From: Patiria pectinifera
Lineage: Eukaryota; Echinodermata; Asteroidea; Valvatida; Asterinidae
Direction: 5' to 3'
Length of the DNA stretch: 64,000 nucleotides
Assembly (NCBI GenBank): GCA_029964075.1
Contig: CM057149.1
Coordinates: forward strand, 31,888,900-31,952,899
Shown: positions 44,985 to 56,944 of the stretch, piece by piece
Numbering within the stretch: the stretch's first letter is position 1
Layout: each line of letters begins with the position of its first letter
Notes under the pieces: model-generated
What the model saw: the letters and a program-made list of their open reading frames with translations, nothing else
Database searches by the model: none
What the model was told of the DNA's origin: nothing
Translations under genes and position numbers: made by a program

Positions 44985-46975
44985 TAAACCATGCCAAAAC
45001 TGAATTTATCATTATTGGTAGTCAACAGCAATTATCTAAACTGACTATATCTGGTATCAATGTGGGAGACTGTACTATATTACCTTCAATACAAGTTCGT
45101 ATCTTAGGTTGCTGGTTCCACTCAAAATTGAGTATGCATAAGCAGATTACTACCATATGCTCCACAGCCTCCACTGCTTTTTATCACATTCACAATATCA
45201 GAGGAATGAGGAAATACTTGCCAAGAGAATGCATTGATAACTTTAGTGCATGCCTTCATAAGGCCACACAAAAAAATGGTGTGTTTACCGTAACCCGACC
45301 GACCTGGACTTTTTTTCGGCCAAATTGCCGACCTCAAACTTTTTATTGCCATTTTGAAGGTTGATATTGATCGTTTTAAATGAACAAATTTCAAACATTT
45401 CAAGTACTTTTAATTAATTGCCACGAACATAAACCATTTCCCACACTTGAAACTGACCATGATTTGACACAAACATACCTGTGATTAAACGTGCGAAAAT
45501 CGCGACGATCTCAAAACTTGAATTCTCAAACTACGAAGTAGCCTACGATTATTTTTGCACAAACGCATCGGGGTGAACTGGTTCGCCTGGCCGACGGACG
45601 ATAAGGTTCTCTCCACGTACAAACGTGCGTACTGCGTATCGGCCCGATACACTGGAATTGCAGCGCGACAAACCGACAAAAATGCCGATCACATTTTTCA
45701 GCTCCTGATACGCACACTATAATTATTATACACGCCATTAAAATGCACCATGTAAACGTTACATACGCCATTATTTCATCTTGACATGCAAAATCTTGAC
45801 AAAAATCCTGTTTTTCTCGGATGCATGTGTGATCAAAATGCACACGATGACGGGTTCTGTCGACCACCAGCACCCAGCTAGCAGCGCATACAGCATCTGG
45901 TTCCCTTTAAGTGCTAACGGAGTTTATGCTATGATGAAGGACCGGAACCAGTGACTACTGCCTCTCCATCGTACCATGATCATGACGATGATGTATTGTT
46001 GATGTACCCTAACGTGGCGCGGCCCCAACGTGGCGCACTTTGATTTTTCGCCTGTAGCGCCTACCTAGAGTAAAAACCTGAAATTTCACAGAGAGTGAAA
46101 TTTCATCAAGTTCTAAACACTCTTGTTCTAAACACTCCTGTTAATCACGAGTTTATTTACCCATTACAAAGTTAGAAGAAAAATGTATTTTGGCGTGATT
46201 TTCCGATTTTATTTTCAAGTGCAAAGTGAACCCTTTGAAAAATGCCACGGAAAAATAAGAAAATAATTTTCTGACAAACATCTGGCTGGGTATGTAAGTA
46301 GAGATAATAATAATTATTTATCAGAATTGATCAAGTTTACAGAAATTCTTAAATGTTAATTTGGAATTTTCCGAGATTATTCAAGTGCGCCACGTTAGGG
46401 AACACTCCTCCAATGTGACCAATTTCCGGACGCCACCGTTTTTGAATTTCGGATTAAATTTTACGAAACCGAAATTGTTCACAGAGGTTAAATAGCAAGC
46501 ATTAATAAGGTAAAAGTACTAGTATTTTACTGCATGAATTTGAGGTTTATCAACAAGGAGGTTTGGCAACACTACACGAGGAAAGTCGGGTAAGCTTCGA
46601 AGTGCGCCACGTTATGGATGGAACACGACTATAGTGCAATCGGCCGAAGTTGGATCGTAAAAATACCAAACAAACATCGCTGGAGAAAGAGAATTTCTGC
46701 GAATTAATTCACAGAACGTGATCTTTATATTCTGTGTATGTGTTTTCCATTAAATTGACGATATTGCAAAGCTCGAACTTGTGGCGAAACATCGTAGCGT
46801 GTTTCTGCACCAGTGCAAGACTTGCGGCCACTTGGGATGGGCCGTGCACAGTGCAGTAATACTGCGCCGTGAGCACGGCGCGATGTATGGCCGGCCAAAC
46901 TGAATGTTGGCGCCGGGCGCCAGCGGCCGTGATGTATGTTAGCATATAGTGGAATCACCCACTTCAAATATATTT
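44936..46975 (+). repeat. 2.04-kb segmental duplication, copy 1
   Basis: Near-identical to 48022-50064 apart from a few point changes and 1- to 4-base indels (for example gggaacactcc against gggaacgaacactcc). It contains part of a LINE reverse transcriptase, most of a DNA transposon and a nested MITE. At its left edge gag and LINE share the 6-base word ATGGAA. Confidence 0.92.
46007..46400. mobile_element. 394-bp MITE with 14-bp perfect inverted termini (copy 1)
   Basis: CCCTAACGTGGCGC at the left and GCGCCACGTTAGGG at the right. A further inner ACGTGGCGC lies next to the left end and another CGCCACGTTA at 46603-46613 outside the right end. No coding. Confidence 0.7.
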
Positions 46976-47034
46976 CACACATCGGTATACGGTTATTAAA
47001 TACAGTCTGTTCTCTATCTTACACTTGCATCCAG

Positions 47035-47094
47035 ACCAATCACCAGAGAATGGATCGACAGAAATGAGGACAGGTCCAGGGCGTCCTGACGCAG
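47035..47094 (+). CDS. Possible 60-base linker exon of the NLR gene
   Basis: Acceptor tgcatccag and donor GTAAGG enclose 60 bases, open in phase 1-1 and encoding about 20 polar residues (PENGSTEMRTGPGRPDA). The phase fits the NLR exon at 51905. Similar low-complexity exons often link effector and NACHT domains, but there is no domain here and the call rests on splice sites alone. Confidence 0.3.
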
Positions 47095-48021
47095 GTAAGG
47101 CTTCTTTGTGTTCAACGAGAACATTATGTCAAGCCTTGAAATTACGAGGGAAATAAAACTGGTAATTATTCCTGTAATATTTTTTCACAATCGTAAAGTA
47201 ACCCTCAGCACCATCAATGGGATTATTCTTACACCTGGCTAAACCGGCCGTGTGTCCGTTCATCTGTGCATCCTCAAGTACCGCGATACCCGGGAAACAT
47301 TAGACAGATCATCATGGGCGTAAATCCCGGGGGATGAGGAGGATATATCCCCTCCGCATTCTGACGCCCCCCCCACACACACATGAATTCATCCCCATTC
47401 ACTCAAAAGTGCCTATTACTAATTCGTAATTCATGTTGGTGTGCTTCTCCTTGGGATTTTTTTTGTAATTGTAATTTTAAAATGCCTAATTCTAGGCATT
47501 ACTGGACTTTTGAGCAGCACAGTTATAGGGCATTATGGTCAGACGTCAAAAATAGAACAAGGGCTTTAAATTGCAGAGGGCATCGCCATACAAATGAGGG
47601 CTGACCCGGCAGTGGCGTATCCAATGGCGTATCTTACGTTCAGGGTGACCGTTTTTGCCGATTTTCGGCTAGATCTGACATATTTTTGGGGGGAAAAAAC
47701 CCCGAATCTAGCAGAAAATTTAGCAGAATCCAAATTTTAGCAGATTTCTAGCAGAATTCTGTAAAATCGGTGATCTTAGCAGAAAAATATATCAGACTTG
47801 TTTTAAACGAGCTTCAATAAACTTGAAACAAACCCTTGAACAGCGGGGATAGGCAGGCCAGTCTAATCGTTGTTCTTTTTAGTATTTATTCATCCAAACT
47901 ATTCGACATAGTAGAACGACATCTTTCTAACACTCACTGCTATGCCGACGACACCCAATTATACTTGTCATTTAAACCTTGTAGTTCAGACAACCAAGAG
48001 CAAGTGGTGACTGCCATGGAA

Positions 48022-50064
48022 CACTGTGTAAGGGATATACGACTATGGATGCTAACAAGATAAACTTATGATAAACCATGCCAAAACTGAATTTATCATT
48101 ATTGGTAGTCAACAGCAATTATCTAAACTGACTATATCTGGTATCAATGTGGGAGACTGTACTATATTACCTTCAATACAAGTTCGTATCTTAGGTTGCT
48201 GGTTTCACTCAAAATTGAGTATGCATAAGCAGATTACTACCATATGCTCCACAGCCTCCACTGCTTTTTATCACATTCACAATATCAGAGGAATGAGGAA
48301 ATACTTGCCAAGAGAATGCATTGATAACTTTAGTGCATGCCTTCATAAGGCCACACAAAAAAATGGTGTGTTTACCGTAACCCGACCGACCTGGACTTTT
48401 TTCGGCCAAATTGCCGACCTCAAACTTTTTATTGCCATTTTGAAGGTTGATATTGATCGTTTTAAATGAACAAATTTCAAACATTTCAAGTACTTTTAAT
48501 TAATTGCCACGAACATAAACCATTTCCCACACTTGAAACTGACCATGATTTGACACAAACATATCTGTGATTAAACGTGCGAAAATCGCGACGATCTCAA
48601 AACTTGAATTCTCAAACTACGAAGTAGCCTACGATTATTTTTGCACAAACGCATCGGGGTGAACTGGTTCGCCTGGCCGACGGACGATAAGGTTCTCTCC
48701 ACGTACAAACGTGCGTACTGCGTATCGGCCCGATACACTGGAATTGCAGCGCGACAAACCGACAAAAATGCCGATCACATTTTCAGCTCCTGATACGCAC
48801 ACTATAATTATTATACACGCCATTAAAATGCACCATGTAAACGTTACATACGCCATTATTTCATCTTGACATGCAAAATCTTGACAAAAATCCTGTTTTT
48901 CTCGGATGCATGTGTGATCAAAATGCACACGATGACGGGTTCTGTCGACCACCAGCACCCAGCTAGCAGCGCATACAGCATCTGGTTCCCTTTAAGTGCT
49001 AACGGAGTTTATGCTATGATGAAGGACCGGAACCAGTGACTACTGCCTCTCCATCGTACCATGATCATGATGATGATGTATTGTTGATGTACCCTAACGT
49101 GGCGCGGCCCGAACGTGGCGCACTTTGATTTTTCGCCTGTAGCGCCTACCTAGAGTAAAAACCTGAAATTTCACAGAGAGTGAAATTTCATCAAGTTCTA
49201 AACACTCTTGTTCTAAACACTCCTGTTAATCGCGAGTTTATTTACCCATTACAAAGTTAGAAGAAAAATGTATTTTGGCGTGATTTTCCGATTTTATTTT
49301 CAAGTGCAAAGTGAACCCTTTGAAAAATGCCACGGAAAAATAAGAAAATAATTTTCTGACAAACATCTGGCTGGGTATGTAAGTAGAGATAATAATAATT
49401 ATTTATCAGAATTGATCAAGTTTACAGAAATTCTTAAATGTTAATTTGGAATTTTCCGAGATTATTCAAGTGCGCCACGTTAGGGAACGAACACTCCTCC
49501 AATGTGACCAATTTCCGGACGCCACTGTTTTTGAATTTCGGATTAAAATTTACGAAACCGAAATTGTTCACAGAGGTTAAATAGCAAGCATTAATAAGGT
49601 AAAAGTACTAGTATTTTACTGCATGAATTTGAGGTTTATCAACAAGGAGGTTTGGCAACACTACACGAGGAAAGTCGGGTAAGCTTCGAAGTGCGCCACG
49701 TTATGGATGGAACACGACTATAGTGCAATCGGCCGAAGTTGGATCGTAAAAATACCAAACAAACATCGCTGGAGAAAGAGAATTTCTGCGAATTAATTCA
49801 CAGAACGTGATCTTTACATTCTGTGTATGTGTTTTCCATTAAAATGACGATATTGCAAAGCTCGAACTTGTGGCGAAACATCGTAGCGTGTTTCTGCACC
49901 AGTGCAAGACTTGCGGCCACTTGGGATGGGCCGTGCACAGTGCAGTAATACTGCGCCGTGAGCACGGCGCGATGTATGGCCGGCCAAACTGAATGTTGGC
50001 GCCGGGCGCCAGCGGCCGTGATGTATGTTAGCATATAGTGGAATCACCCACTTCAAATATATTT
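48022..50064 (+). repeat. 2.04-kb segmental duplication, copy 2
   Basis: Partner of 44936-46975. This copy sits in the complete nest, with LINE sequence on both sides, so it is the likely source of copy 1. Confidence 0.92.
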
Positions 50065-50826
50065 TTAACTAGGTGAGGCAAGTTTTAAATCACTTTTGAT
50101 AGCCAGTCTTGATAATTTTCGTGGCGCAAATGAAAATAATCCAGGCACAAAATAAACATGATTCCTTGCTCTAGTATTAATTATGATGCTCCATTAATCA
50201 GCACCCCCAAAAAATTGGCGAAATACCTTTTCCGACCTACTGACGCTATTTTGAAAGGCATGTAATCGGAAGCAAAAGTGATTTTTTTTCTACACCTTAA
50301 TTTCTTAATTTGAAAATGTAATCCATACTTTTCTAGTTTAGGAAGCAGTTTAACACAGGCTGTGAAATGTTGATTTTTTTTCAGTTAACAATTTAGATTT
50401 TTTTCTTTAATTAAAAAAATATTAGGGGCCTACAAGATCTCCTCTGAATTTTAAGGACAAATCTTAAGTTAAAGACCCCCAGATTTGCTCTAAATGCACC
50501 AGAGAGCTTCTAAAGTTCAACAATTTTCGGGGCCCTTAAGCGGGCCCCAAACCCAACGCCATGGCTTCGCGGGTTGTTGAATCACAGCAAAACTTCCCCC
50601 ACAGGTTTGAAAAAATCCTGGGGAGAACCCTGGGAATTAATTTGGAATGAAATGTATCGATTGAATATCTTGAATGCTTGAATAATGTTTTTATAAAAAA
50701 AATTGCGAAAGAACACGCATGGGCATGCAGAACTGAAATGAAAAAAATTACAATATAAAATTATTTCCCTACCTACCTACCTGGATTTTTTTTCAGGCCG
50801 TTACCGTAAACACACACTTTTTTTGG
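48356..50826. mobile_element. 2.5-kb DNA transposon inside the LINE
   Basis: The left end AAAAAAATGGTGTGTTTACC and the right end, in complement AAAAAAAGTGTGTGTTTACG, are imperfect inverted repeats followed inward by a shared GACCTGGA / CCTGGAT block. GGCC flanks both sides and may be the target duplication. No transposase frame is visible, so it is non-autonomous. The superfamily is not recognised. Confidence 0.7.
49092..49485. mobile_element. 394-bp MITE, copy 2
   Basis: Same 14-bp termini as 46007-46400; the fourth layer of the nest (hAT-like, LINE, DNA transposon, MITE). Confidence 0.7.
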
Positions 50827-51904
50827 CCTAACCAGTCGCCTTGATTATTGCAACGGCTTATATTATGGCTTATCAAATTCACAATTAGTTAAGCTTCATC
50901 GAGTTCAGAATGCTGCAGCAAGGCATGTTTGTAGCAAACCATGTTACTCCTCTACTTTATCAGTTACATTGGTTGCCTATACAAATTCGTATTCACTTTA
51001 AAATCCTTTTGTTGACCTTCAAGGCTCTTCATGATCTTGCTCCCAGATACATTATAGAAACGTTGAAAGTTAAGGTCTATTTCAACTACATGTATTCCCT
51101 TCGGTCCAATGGGCGGTTGCTTTTAGATTATCCATCTGGGAGAATGCAAAAGACTATGAGGCACAAGCCGCTCCCAGCTTATGGAACCAGCTACCGCCTG
51201 AAATTCAGTCTGTTCAGTCTCTAACAGTTTTTAAGACTAAGCTTAAGACTTTTCTTTTTACAACGGCTTTCGTATAAGGGTTTTACTATTATTTTTTTAA
51301 ATGTAGGACTTGTTTTTGTAATTTTAAGTTTTATTATTTTGACAGTGTTTTCTAAAATATCTAGTGTTTTTTACATTTAAGACTAATGTTTAATTCGAAT
51401 TCGTAGTTTTAATATTTTAGCTACTGTTCAAATTTTGTAATGCGCAATTAAAGATTTTATGGTATATGCGCATAATAAATGCAATTTTTTTAATTATTAT
51501 TTTAAGGACATTTTATGATTGTGTTTTTTTAAGGACATTTTATAACATCTGCATGTGACTATAATATGTGTTACTCTGGTCGATTTAGCAGATTTTTGTT
51601 AAATCTAGCAGATTTTTGAAGTGCATCCTGAGCAGAATTGTGCCATTTCCATACGGTCACCCTGCTTTATATGACACTTTTACTGTTTGGATATCTTCTC
51701 CCCCTTCCCCCCGAGGTGATATCAAGTCTGTATTTCGGCCACAAACACAGTTCTGTTTGATATGAGCTATCTTTAAGTTGTTTTCTATTTTCTAAACCCA
51801 GCGCCCAGTAATTGATGCATAGTGTGTAATCAGAGACACACTAGACAAGATGTTTGAAGGGGACAATACAAAGTGACTGCTTATAACCATTCTTAATCCG
51901 ACAG

Positions 51905-53880
51905 AAACTTGGGACCTGCCATTGTGCCAGGAACAGCTAAAAAATACCTACAAAAACCGGGTTATCTTGTCTACACACCCCACTGCATCCCAAGGAAATC
52001 ATCAGGTGCCGGTTGGTGAGATGTATACCGAGTTACGTCTGTTTCAAGATGATTATAAACAGAAGATAAAGGAAACGTTGGGGGAATTAGTATATGATAC
52101 ATTTCCAACCGAACCGTTAGACTCCTTGGATGACTTGCTAAATGCGGAAAAGATTGAGGAGTTGTTAGTCATTCTTACAGGTGGAGCTGGACATGGCAAA
52201 ACAACCATTCTTAAGCAAATCGTAGATACTTGGGCAAAATGTCCCAATTTCAGGCTATTATTCTTTATAAATTTAAAACACATGAAATCCCCGTGCATCA
52301 TTGATGCAATTTTAGACCAATGTTTTTCGCAAGAGAAACGGCCAGATCGCGATGATTTAATCAGGATAATTACTGACAATCAAACGGAAAGTGTGTTCTT
52401 ATTGGACGGTTTAGATGAACTTGGACGCGGGTTGCTTGATCGGGATGAGAATAACGCATTCTGTATCTATAATGTATTGCATAAGAAGGCTTTACTAGAC
52501 AGTCGTGTTGTGGTGGCAACACGGCTACATATGTTGAAGTGTCTTCGGGATGACAATCAGAACTATGCTGTGGTTCATACATTGGGTTTCACAACTAAAG
52601 GCATCAATGAGTATATCACGAAGCATTTTAGGAACTCAGAGACTGAAGCCAAAAAGTTAACTGCATGCTTAGAAAGTGAGCCGATTTTGAAGAAAATGGC
52701 GTGTACTCCAATTCTTTGTCAGATCATGTGCCAAGTTTTCCATTTCTTCGGCAGTCTTTTGATAGATGACCGTGTGGCGGGGCTGTACGAAAGATTCACA
52801 AAGATTCTTGCAATGCGCCGCGGTAGATCAGATTGGAAGGAGAAGTTGGCATCCGACCTCAACAATCTTGGAAGTGCCGCATTTGATGCATTAATAGACA
52901 ACCGAAGCCAGTTATGGGATTTTGAGTTTGACTGTGAATCTGTCTTGAAGACTGAACCCGGGGAGAGTGGTTTCATACAATTGGACAGTGTGACGAACAG
53001 CGACTTTGAGGAGAGGAAAATAGTCACGTTCCTCCACAAGTCCTTTGAGGAGTATAGTGCGGCATTCTACTTTGCCCACTTGTATGACGAGAACAAAGAG
53101 AAGTTTAGTGAGAGGTTGAAGCAGATCAATCCAGACAATGTCCTTGCAATGGAATATGTGCTTCGGTTTGCATGCGGCTTATTGAAAGAGTCTCCGGCTA
53201 CTGAGGAAATCCTGGAGCACGTTCAGAAACTGCAAGCCATACATGTGCACGATGTGAACAGCTGCTGGCACGCGACGGGAGGAAATTGCAGAGAAAGTAG
53301 ATCATTGGAGGTGCAGACATTAGTGCGGGCGTTGCTGTTTGAGACCGGTTCCACAAAAATGGTTGAGAAGCTAGACCGACCAACCTATGTGCAGTTTAGT
53401 CGTAGGAATACACAGGAGGATTGGATCTCATTGCAATATTACTTGAAGTGTGTTCGTGAGCTGCAGTGTCCGTGGTTCAGTATGCTACGGTGTGTCGCAT
53501 TCTACGGCACCTACCTGCACGGGCGGGTCAAGAGTCTAGCGCTTCTCGTTCACCCATCCCTGTACTCATTTACAGCACATGTTAACGAAATGGTGGATGA
53601 CGACGTCGATGACCTGATCAGCATCTTCCCTCCTGAACGCACACGTGATTTGACAGTCCTTGATCTGCATGGCAATTATTTAAATGCAGCTGCACTTTTT
53701 AGATTCAGTATACATCTCGGAAGTCTACCCAAACTAGATCAATTTCGCTATGGTTCTACGGGGGACGATGTAAATGTCAACGAAACGGTTAACTTTGGAT
53801 TAACGCTTGGCCGTTCTGAGAATCCAATCCGCGTCCTGATTGGTGCGGAGACTAGTCAGGGCGCACAAGTTGGACAATAA
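51905..53880 (+). CDS. NLR-type NACHT protein, main exon
   Basis: Acceptor at 51903-51904 (atccgacag), phase 1, open to TAA at 53878-53880, about 658 residues on one exon. NACHT NTPases of NLR receptors oligomerise in innate immune sensing. Counting from 51922, Walker A GGAGHGKTT is near residues 87-95 and Walker B FLLDGLDELG near 158-168. The helical NACHT-associated region with FLHKSFEEYSAAFYFA is near 375-390. Only one weak leucine-rich repeat (LTVLDLHGNYLNAAALF) precedes the stop, so the sensor part is nearly absent. No CARD, DEATH or TIR exon is visible upstream within the window. Such genes form large families in lancelets and sea urchins. It may be an incomplete copy or a pseudogene with an intact NACHT frame. 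Confidence 0.85.
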
Positions 53881-54182
53881 TTACAAAATATCGCTATAAT
53901 ACTATCTATTGGGAAAAAGAGATGTCCAAAAATAGCCCCACCTGAAAGAATGATGAACGAAAATTAACGAATTTTAATCTAGATGGATTGTGGCCTGATC
54001 TGTAAGGGGAGCATTCTGCATCAATGTAATTACATGGGTTAACATGCAGTATAGTAATCATCATAATCAACCAAATGCGACGTCTTCCAAGCAAGCAGGA
54101 AAGGTAGACCTGAAAAATAAAGCAATCATAGGTTTTGTGTAAGTTTAATCTTTACCCTGCGTGAAAAAAAAACGCGATGAAG
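53696..54182 (+). repeat. Tandem duplication unit 1 at the NLR 3' end
   Basis: 487 bp covering the last 61 codons and the 3' flank of the NLR exon; repeated directly afterwards. Confidence 0.88.
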
Positions 54183-54673
54183 TTTTTAGATTCAGTATAT
54201 ATCTCGGAAGTTTACCCAAACTAAAGACATTTCGCTATGGTTGTAGGGGGACGTCAAGGAGATGGTTGAACTTGGATTCTCGCTTGGCCGTCGTGGCATA
54301 AGTTTTGTGTATCTAATCTGCGACGCGATTGGTGCGGAGACTAGTCAGGGCGCACAAGTTGGACAATAATTACAAAATATCGCTATAATACTATCTATTG
54401 GGAAAAAGAGATATCCAAAATAGCCCCACCTGAAAGAATGATGAACGAAAATTAACGGATTTTCATCTAGATGGATTGTAGCCTGATCTGTAAAGGGAGC
54501 ATTCTGCATCAATGTAATTACATGGGTTAACATGCAATATAGTAATCATCATAATCAACCAAATGCGACGTCTTCCAAGCAAGCAGGAAAGGTAGACCTG
54601 AAAAATAAAGCAATCACAGGTTTTGTGTAAGTTTAAATCTTTACTCTGCGTGAAAAAGAAAATCGCGATGAAG
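54183..54673 (+). pseudogene. Tandem duplication unit 2, orphan NLR C-terminus
   Basis: Second copy of the unit (491 bp). The coding part has diverged more than the non-coding part and has lost about 20 bases, but ends with the same GAETSQGAQVGQ and stop. AATAAA near 54832 could serve as the poly(A) signal for the gene. Confidence 0.85.
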
Positions 54674-54925
54674 TTAACCTAAATATGATGGTTCAAGGTT
54701 TTCCCTGTTTTTGATTGGGCGACAGCCAATGGAAGAAAACTTAATATTTCTGAAACATTTCCGTTTCTGTAAATTGTAATCGTGTAAAGAACACTGTGTA
54801 TATTACCGTAATGTAGAATGAAATAAAGCAGGGTTACATTAATATGAATACGATGATTGTATGTTAATTAAAACAGGAGGCATTTTGCAAGCATTTAATG
54901 TGTGGGTTTAATAGTTGACCAAGTG

Positions 54926-55394
54926 TACAGGGTGAGTAAAAAAAAGGAAACCCCCAAAGCAGGACCATTTTGGTAATGAAGTTCTACAAGTAGCACTTTC
55001 ACAATCTGTGATATGAAAACCCAATCAATAAGTTTTTTTTTAGTAGGGGCCAACATGAATCATTCAAATCACTTATGCACTTTTCAAGTACAAAAAAAGG
55101 TAAGTGTTCTTTTCAGCCAAACGAAATCTATTCACTAGCATCCCTATGTGAATTGTTTTCGTTTTGATGAAAGAACGCTTTCCTTTTTTGTGATCCGTGA
55201 ACAGAACTTTAAAATGGAAGTGGTGTTTAAAATCCCGTAACTTGAAAAGATTTGAATGATTCTTGTTCTTAAAAAAAAAAGAGCTTATTTATTGGGCTTT
55301 CATATCCTAGATTTTAAAAGTGCTAAATGCAGATCTTCATTTAAAAAATTGGTCCTGTCATTTGGGTTTCCTTTTATTTTTTACTCACCCTGTA
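54926..55394. mobile_element. 469-bp MITE with TACAGGGTGAGTAAAA termini
   Basis: Left TACAGGGTGAGTAAAAAAA and right TTTTTTACTCACCCTGTA are inverted repeats; the outermost TA may be a TA target duplication as in Tc1/mariner-type MITEs. Inside, each half carries the same words gtgatccgtgaacagaac and gatttgaatgatt... near the right arm. Confidence 0.72.
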
Positions 55395-55614
55395 TTCAAA
55401 ACAAGACAGGTCATCAGCGCGTGTACTTGCATGTACGCATTAGCACTATAATATGCTTAAAGCGCAACAGTAGATAATAATAATAATACTACCCGAGTCT
55501 TTAAAGTGAACGTATCTTCCAATAATTAGGTACTCAATGCGCTGGAAATCATGTCTGTTATAAAAGAAATGTAAATAAAGTTTATGAGAAATATGAGATC
55601 CATTATGTAACACC

Positions 55615-55896
55615 TTATAAAGGTTTACAAGGTGCTGCAGTGCACATTGCAGCCACTGCAAGAAACACCGGGGCGAGCCCCTTCTTTGAACAAATTAGTG
55701 TTATTGTTACTGGGTTCTTTAACGTGCATTACACAATACACGGGACCTACGGCTTTACGTCCCATCCAAAGGACGAAGCAATAATGGTAAAGTGCCTTGC
55801 TCAAGAGCGCAAGCACCAAGTTCCTACGGTCAGGATTCGATCCCATGTGGGCGGCACTTCAGTCGAACACTGTAACCATTGGACCACAGCACCCCT
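55615..55896 (-). mobile_element. tRNA-derived SINE
   Basis: On the minus strand from 55896 the head reads AGGGGTGCTGTGGTCCAATG, containing the Pol III A box TGGTCCAATGG, and about 40 bases later GGGATCGAATCC, a good B box. The spacing is that of a tRNA gene. The remaining 200 bases are the unrelated body and end in a t-rich, repeated ataaggtg... region. Internal promoters may still work; the target duplication was not resolved. Confidence 0.75.
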
Positions 55897-55984
55897 AAGA
55901 ATGGACTGTGAGTCCATTCAGATAATGCTAGAAAACTTCAGTTTTTGGAAGGAGGTTTCTTAGTAACATGGGGATGTTGGTAAT

Positions 55985-56221
55985 TTTTTTTCTTTTGCTG
56001 AAAGAACACTTACCTTTTTTGTGATCCGTGGACAGAACCTTAAAACGGTGGTGTTTAAAATTGCGTAACTTGAAAAGTACATGATTGATTTGAATGATTC
56101 TTGTACTAAAAGAAAGCTTATTAATTGGGGTTTTATATGCAAGATTTTAAAAGTGATACATTTAGAACTACATTAACAAAATGGCTTTGCCAATTGGGTT
56201 TCCTTTTTTACTCACCCTGTA
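55985..56221. mobile_element. Right half of a second TACAGGGTGAG MITE
   Basis: Matches 55150-55394 (tgatgaaagaacgctttcc.. / gctgaaagaacacttacc.., same terminal ctcaccctgta). The left half is missing, replaced by the SINE-bearing segment. Confidence 0.7.
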
Positions 56222-56944
56222 CTGTGTGGCATATTATTTGCAATTTTTGTCATTTGACCAATTTTGACTGTTGTTTACACCAAGTGTGCATGCAAGATAA
56301 TCACATTTTTAAACCAGAGAGGTAACAAAGTTCTCTAAATATAGAGAGATATCATATTTGATAAGATCATTGAGGTTATTTTTTTATGCAAGTTGTCGGT
56401 GTGCCCAACTGCATTTCCATGGTTTGGCATTAAGTCTTCTACTCAATACAGTTTCACAAATTTCTGACTTTGATGCAAGAAAACACTATCATTACTCAAT
56501 AAATGTCAAATTGCATTCGGTACATGTTTAATCGATTTGTATTTCTTTTCATACAGAAATCTTGTAAGGGAATTTATTTTTATGGACTTAAATGTTTTTG
56601 TAACCTTTTTCTCAACTTGCAGCTGGGTTATTTCGGACAAAAATAAACTGGTATCAGCGATATTGTTTGTCTTGGCTTGCAGTGTTCTTCTTTCTTTAAC
56701 ACAGAAACCCCGTGTTTTAGCTGTTTCGGCAAGTCAGCCGAAACAACGCTTGTTTCCGTTAAGATTTTATATTCCCCTTTTTTGATGGCTTGATAAGCCT
56801 TTGCTTTTGTCCGGATTGTTATCGAAAGGGAAAAAAAGGGGGAAAAATCTTAACAAAAATGAAATTGGGAACAGCTAACAAATAAATCGGTTTTTTTTTC
56901 ACATGCCAACTGTTACTTCAGGGGACAGTGAAATCGGAGCATAC

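Larger units (their letters stand above)
47870..51290 (+). pseudogene. CR1/L2-like LINE reverse transcriptase, interrupted
   Basis: 47870-48354 encodes the catalytic HCYADDTQLYLSF and the following RT segment (INHAKTEFIIIG, LGCWFHSKLSM). The reading resumes at 50827 after a DNA transposon with SRLDYCNGLYYGL, VQNAAARHVC, the LHWLPIQIRIHFKILLLTFK block and a C-terminal LPPEIQSVQSLTVFK, typical of Jockey/CR1-type elements. Frameshifts and stops are present (for example the TAA near 48061), so it is dead. The 5' half is missing. Confidence 0.85.
47641..51664. mobile_element. hAT-like element split by a LINE
   Basis: CAGGGTGACCGT at the left and ACGGTCACCCTG at the right. Short repeats of (t)agcagaatt / agcagattttt lie just inside both ends, as expected for hAT subterminal motifs. 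The flanking octamers CTTACGTT and CTTTATAT agree only partly, so the target duplication is decayed or the ends are misplaced by me. The interior is almost wholly the LINE described next. Confidence 0.6.

Noticed and set aside
56537..56785. 82-residue open frame with hydrophobic stretches
   Set aside because: No start context, splice sites or domain; AT-rich sequence readily gives hydrophobic frames.
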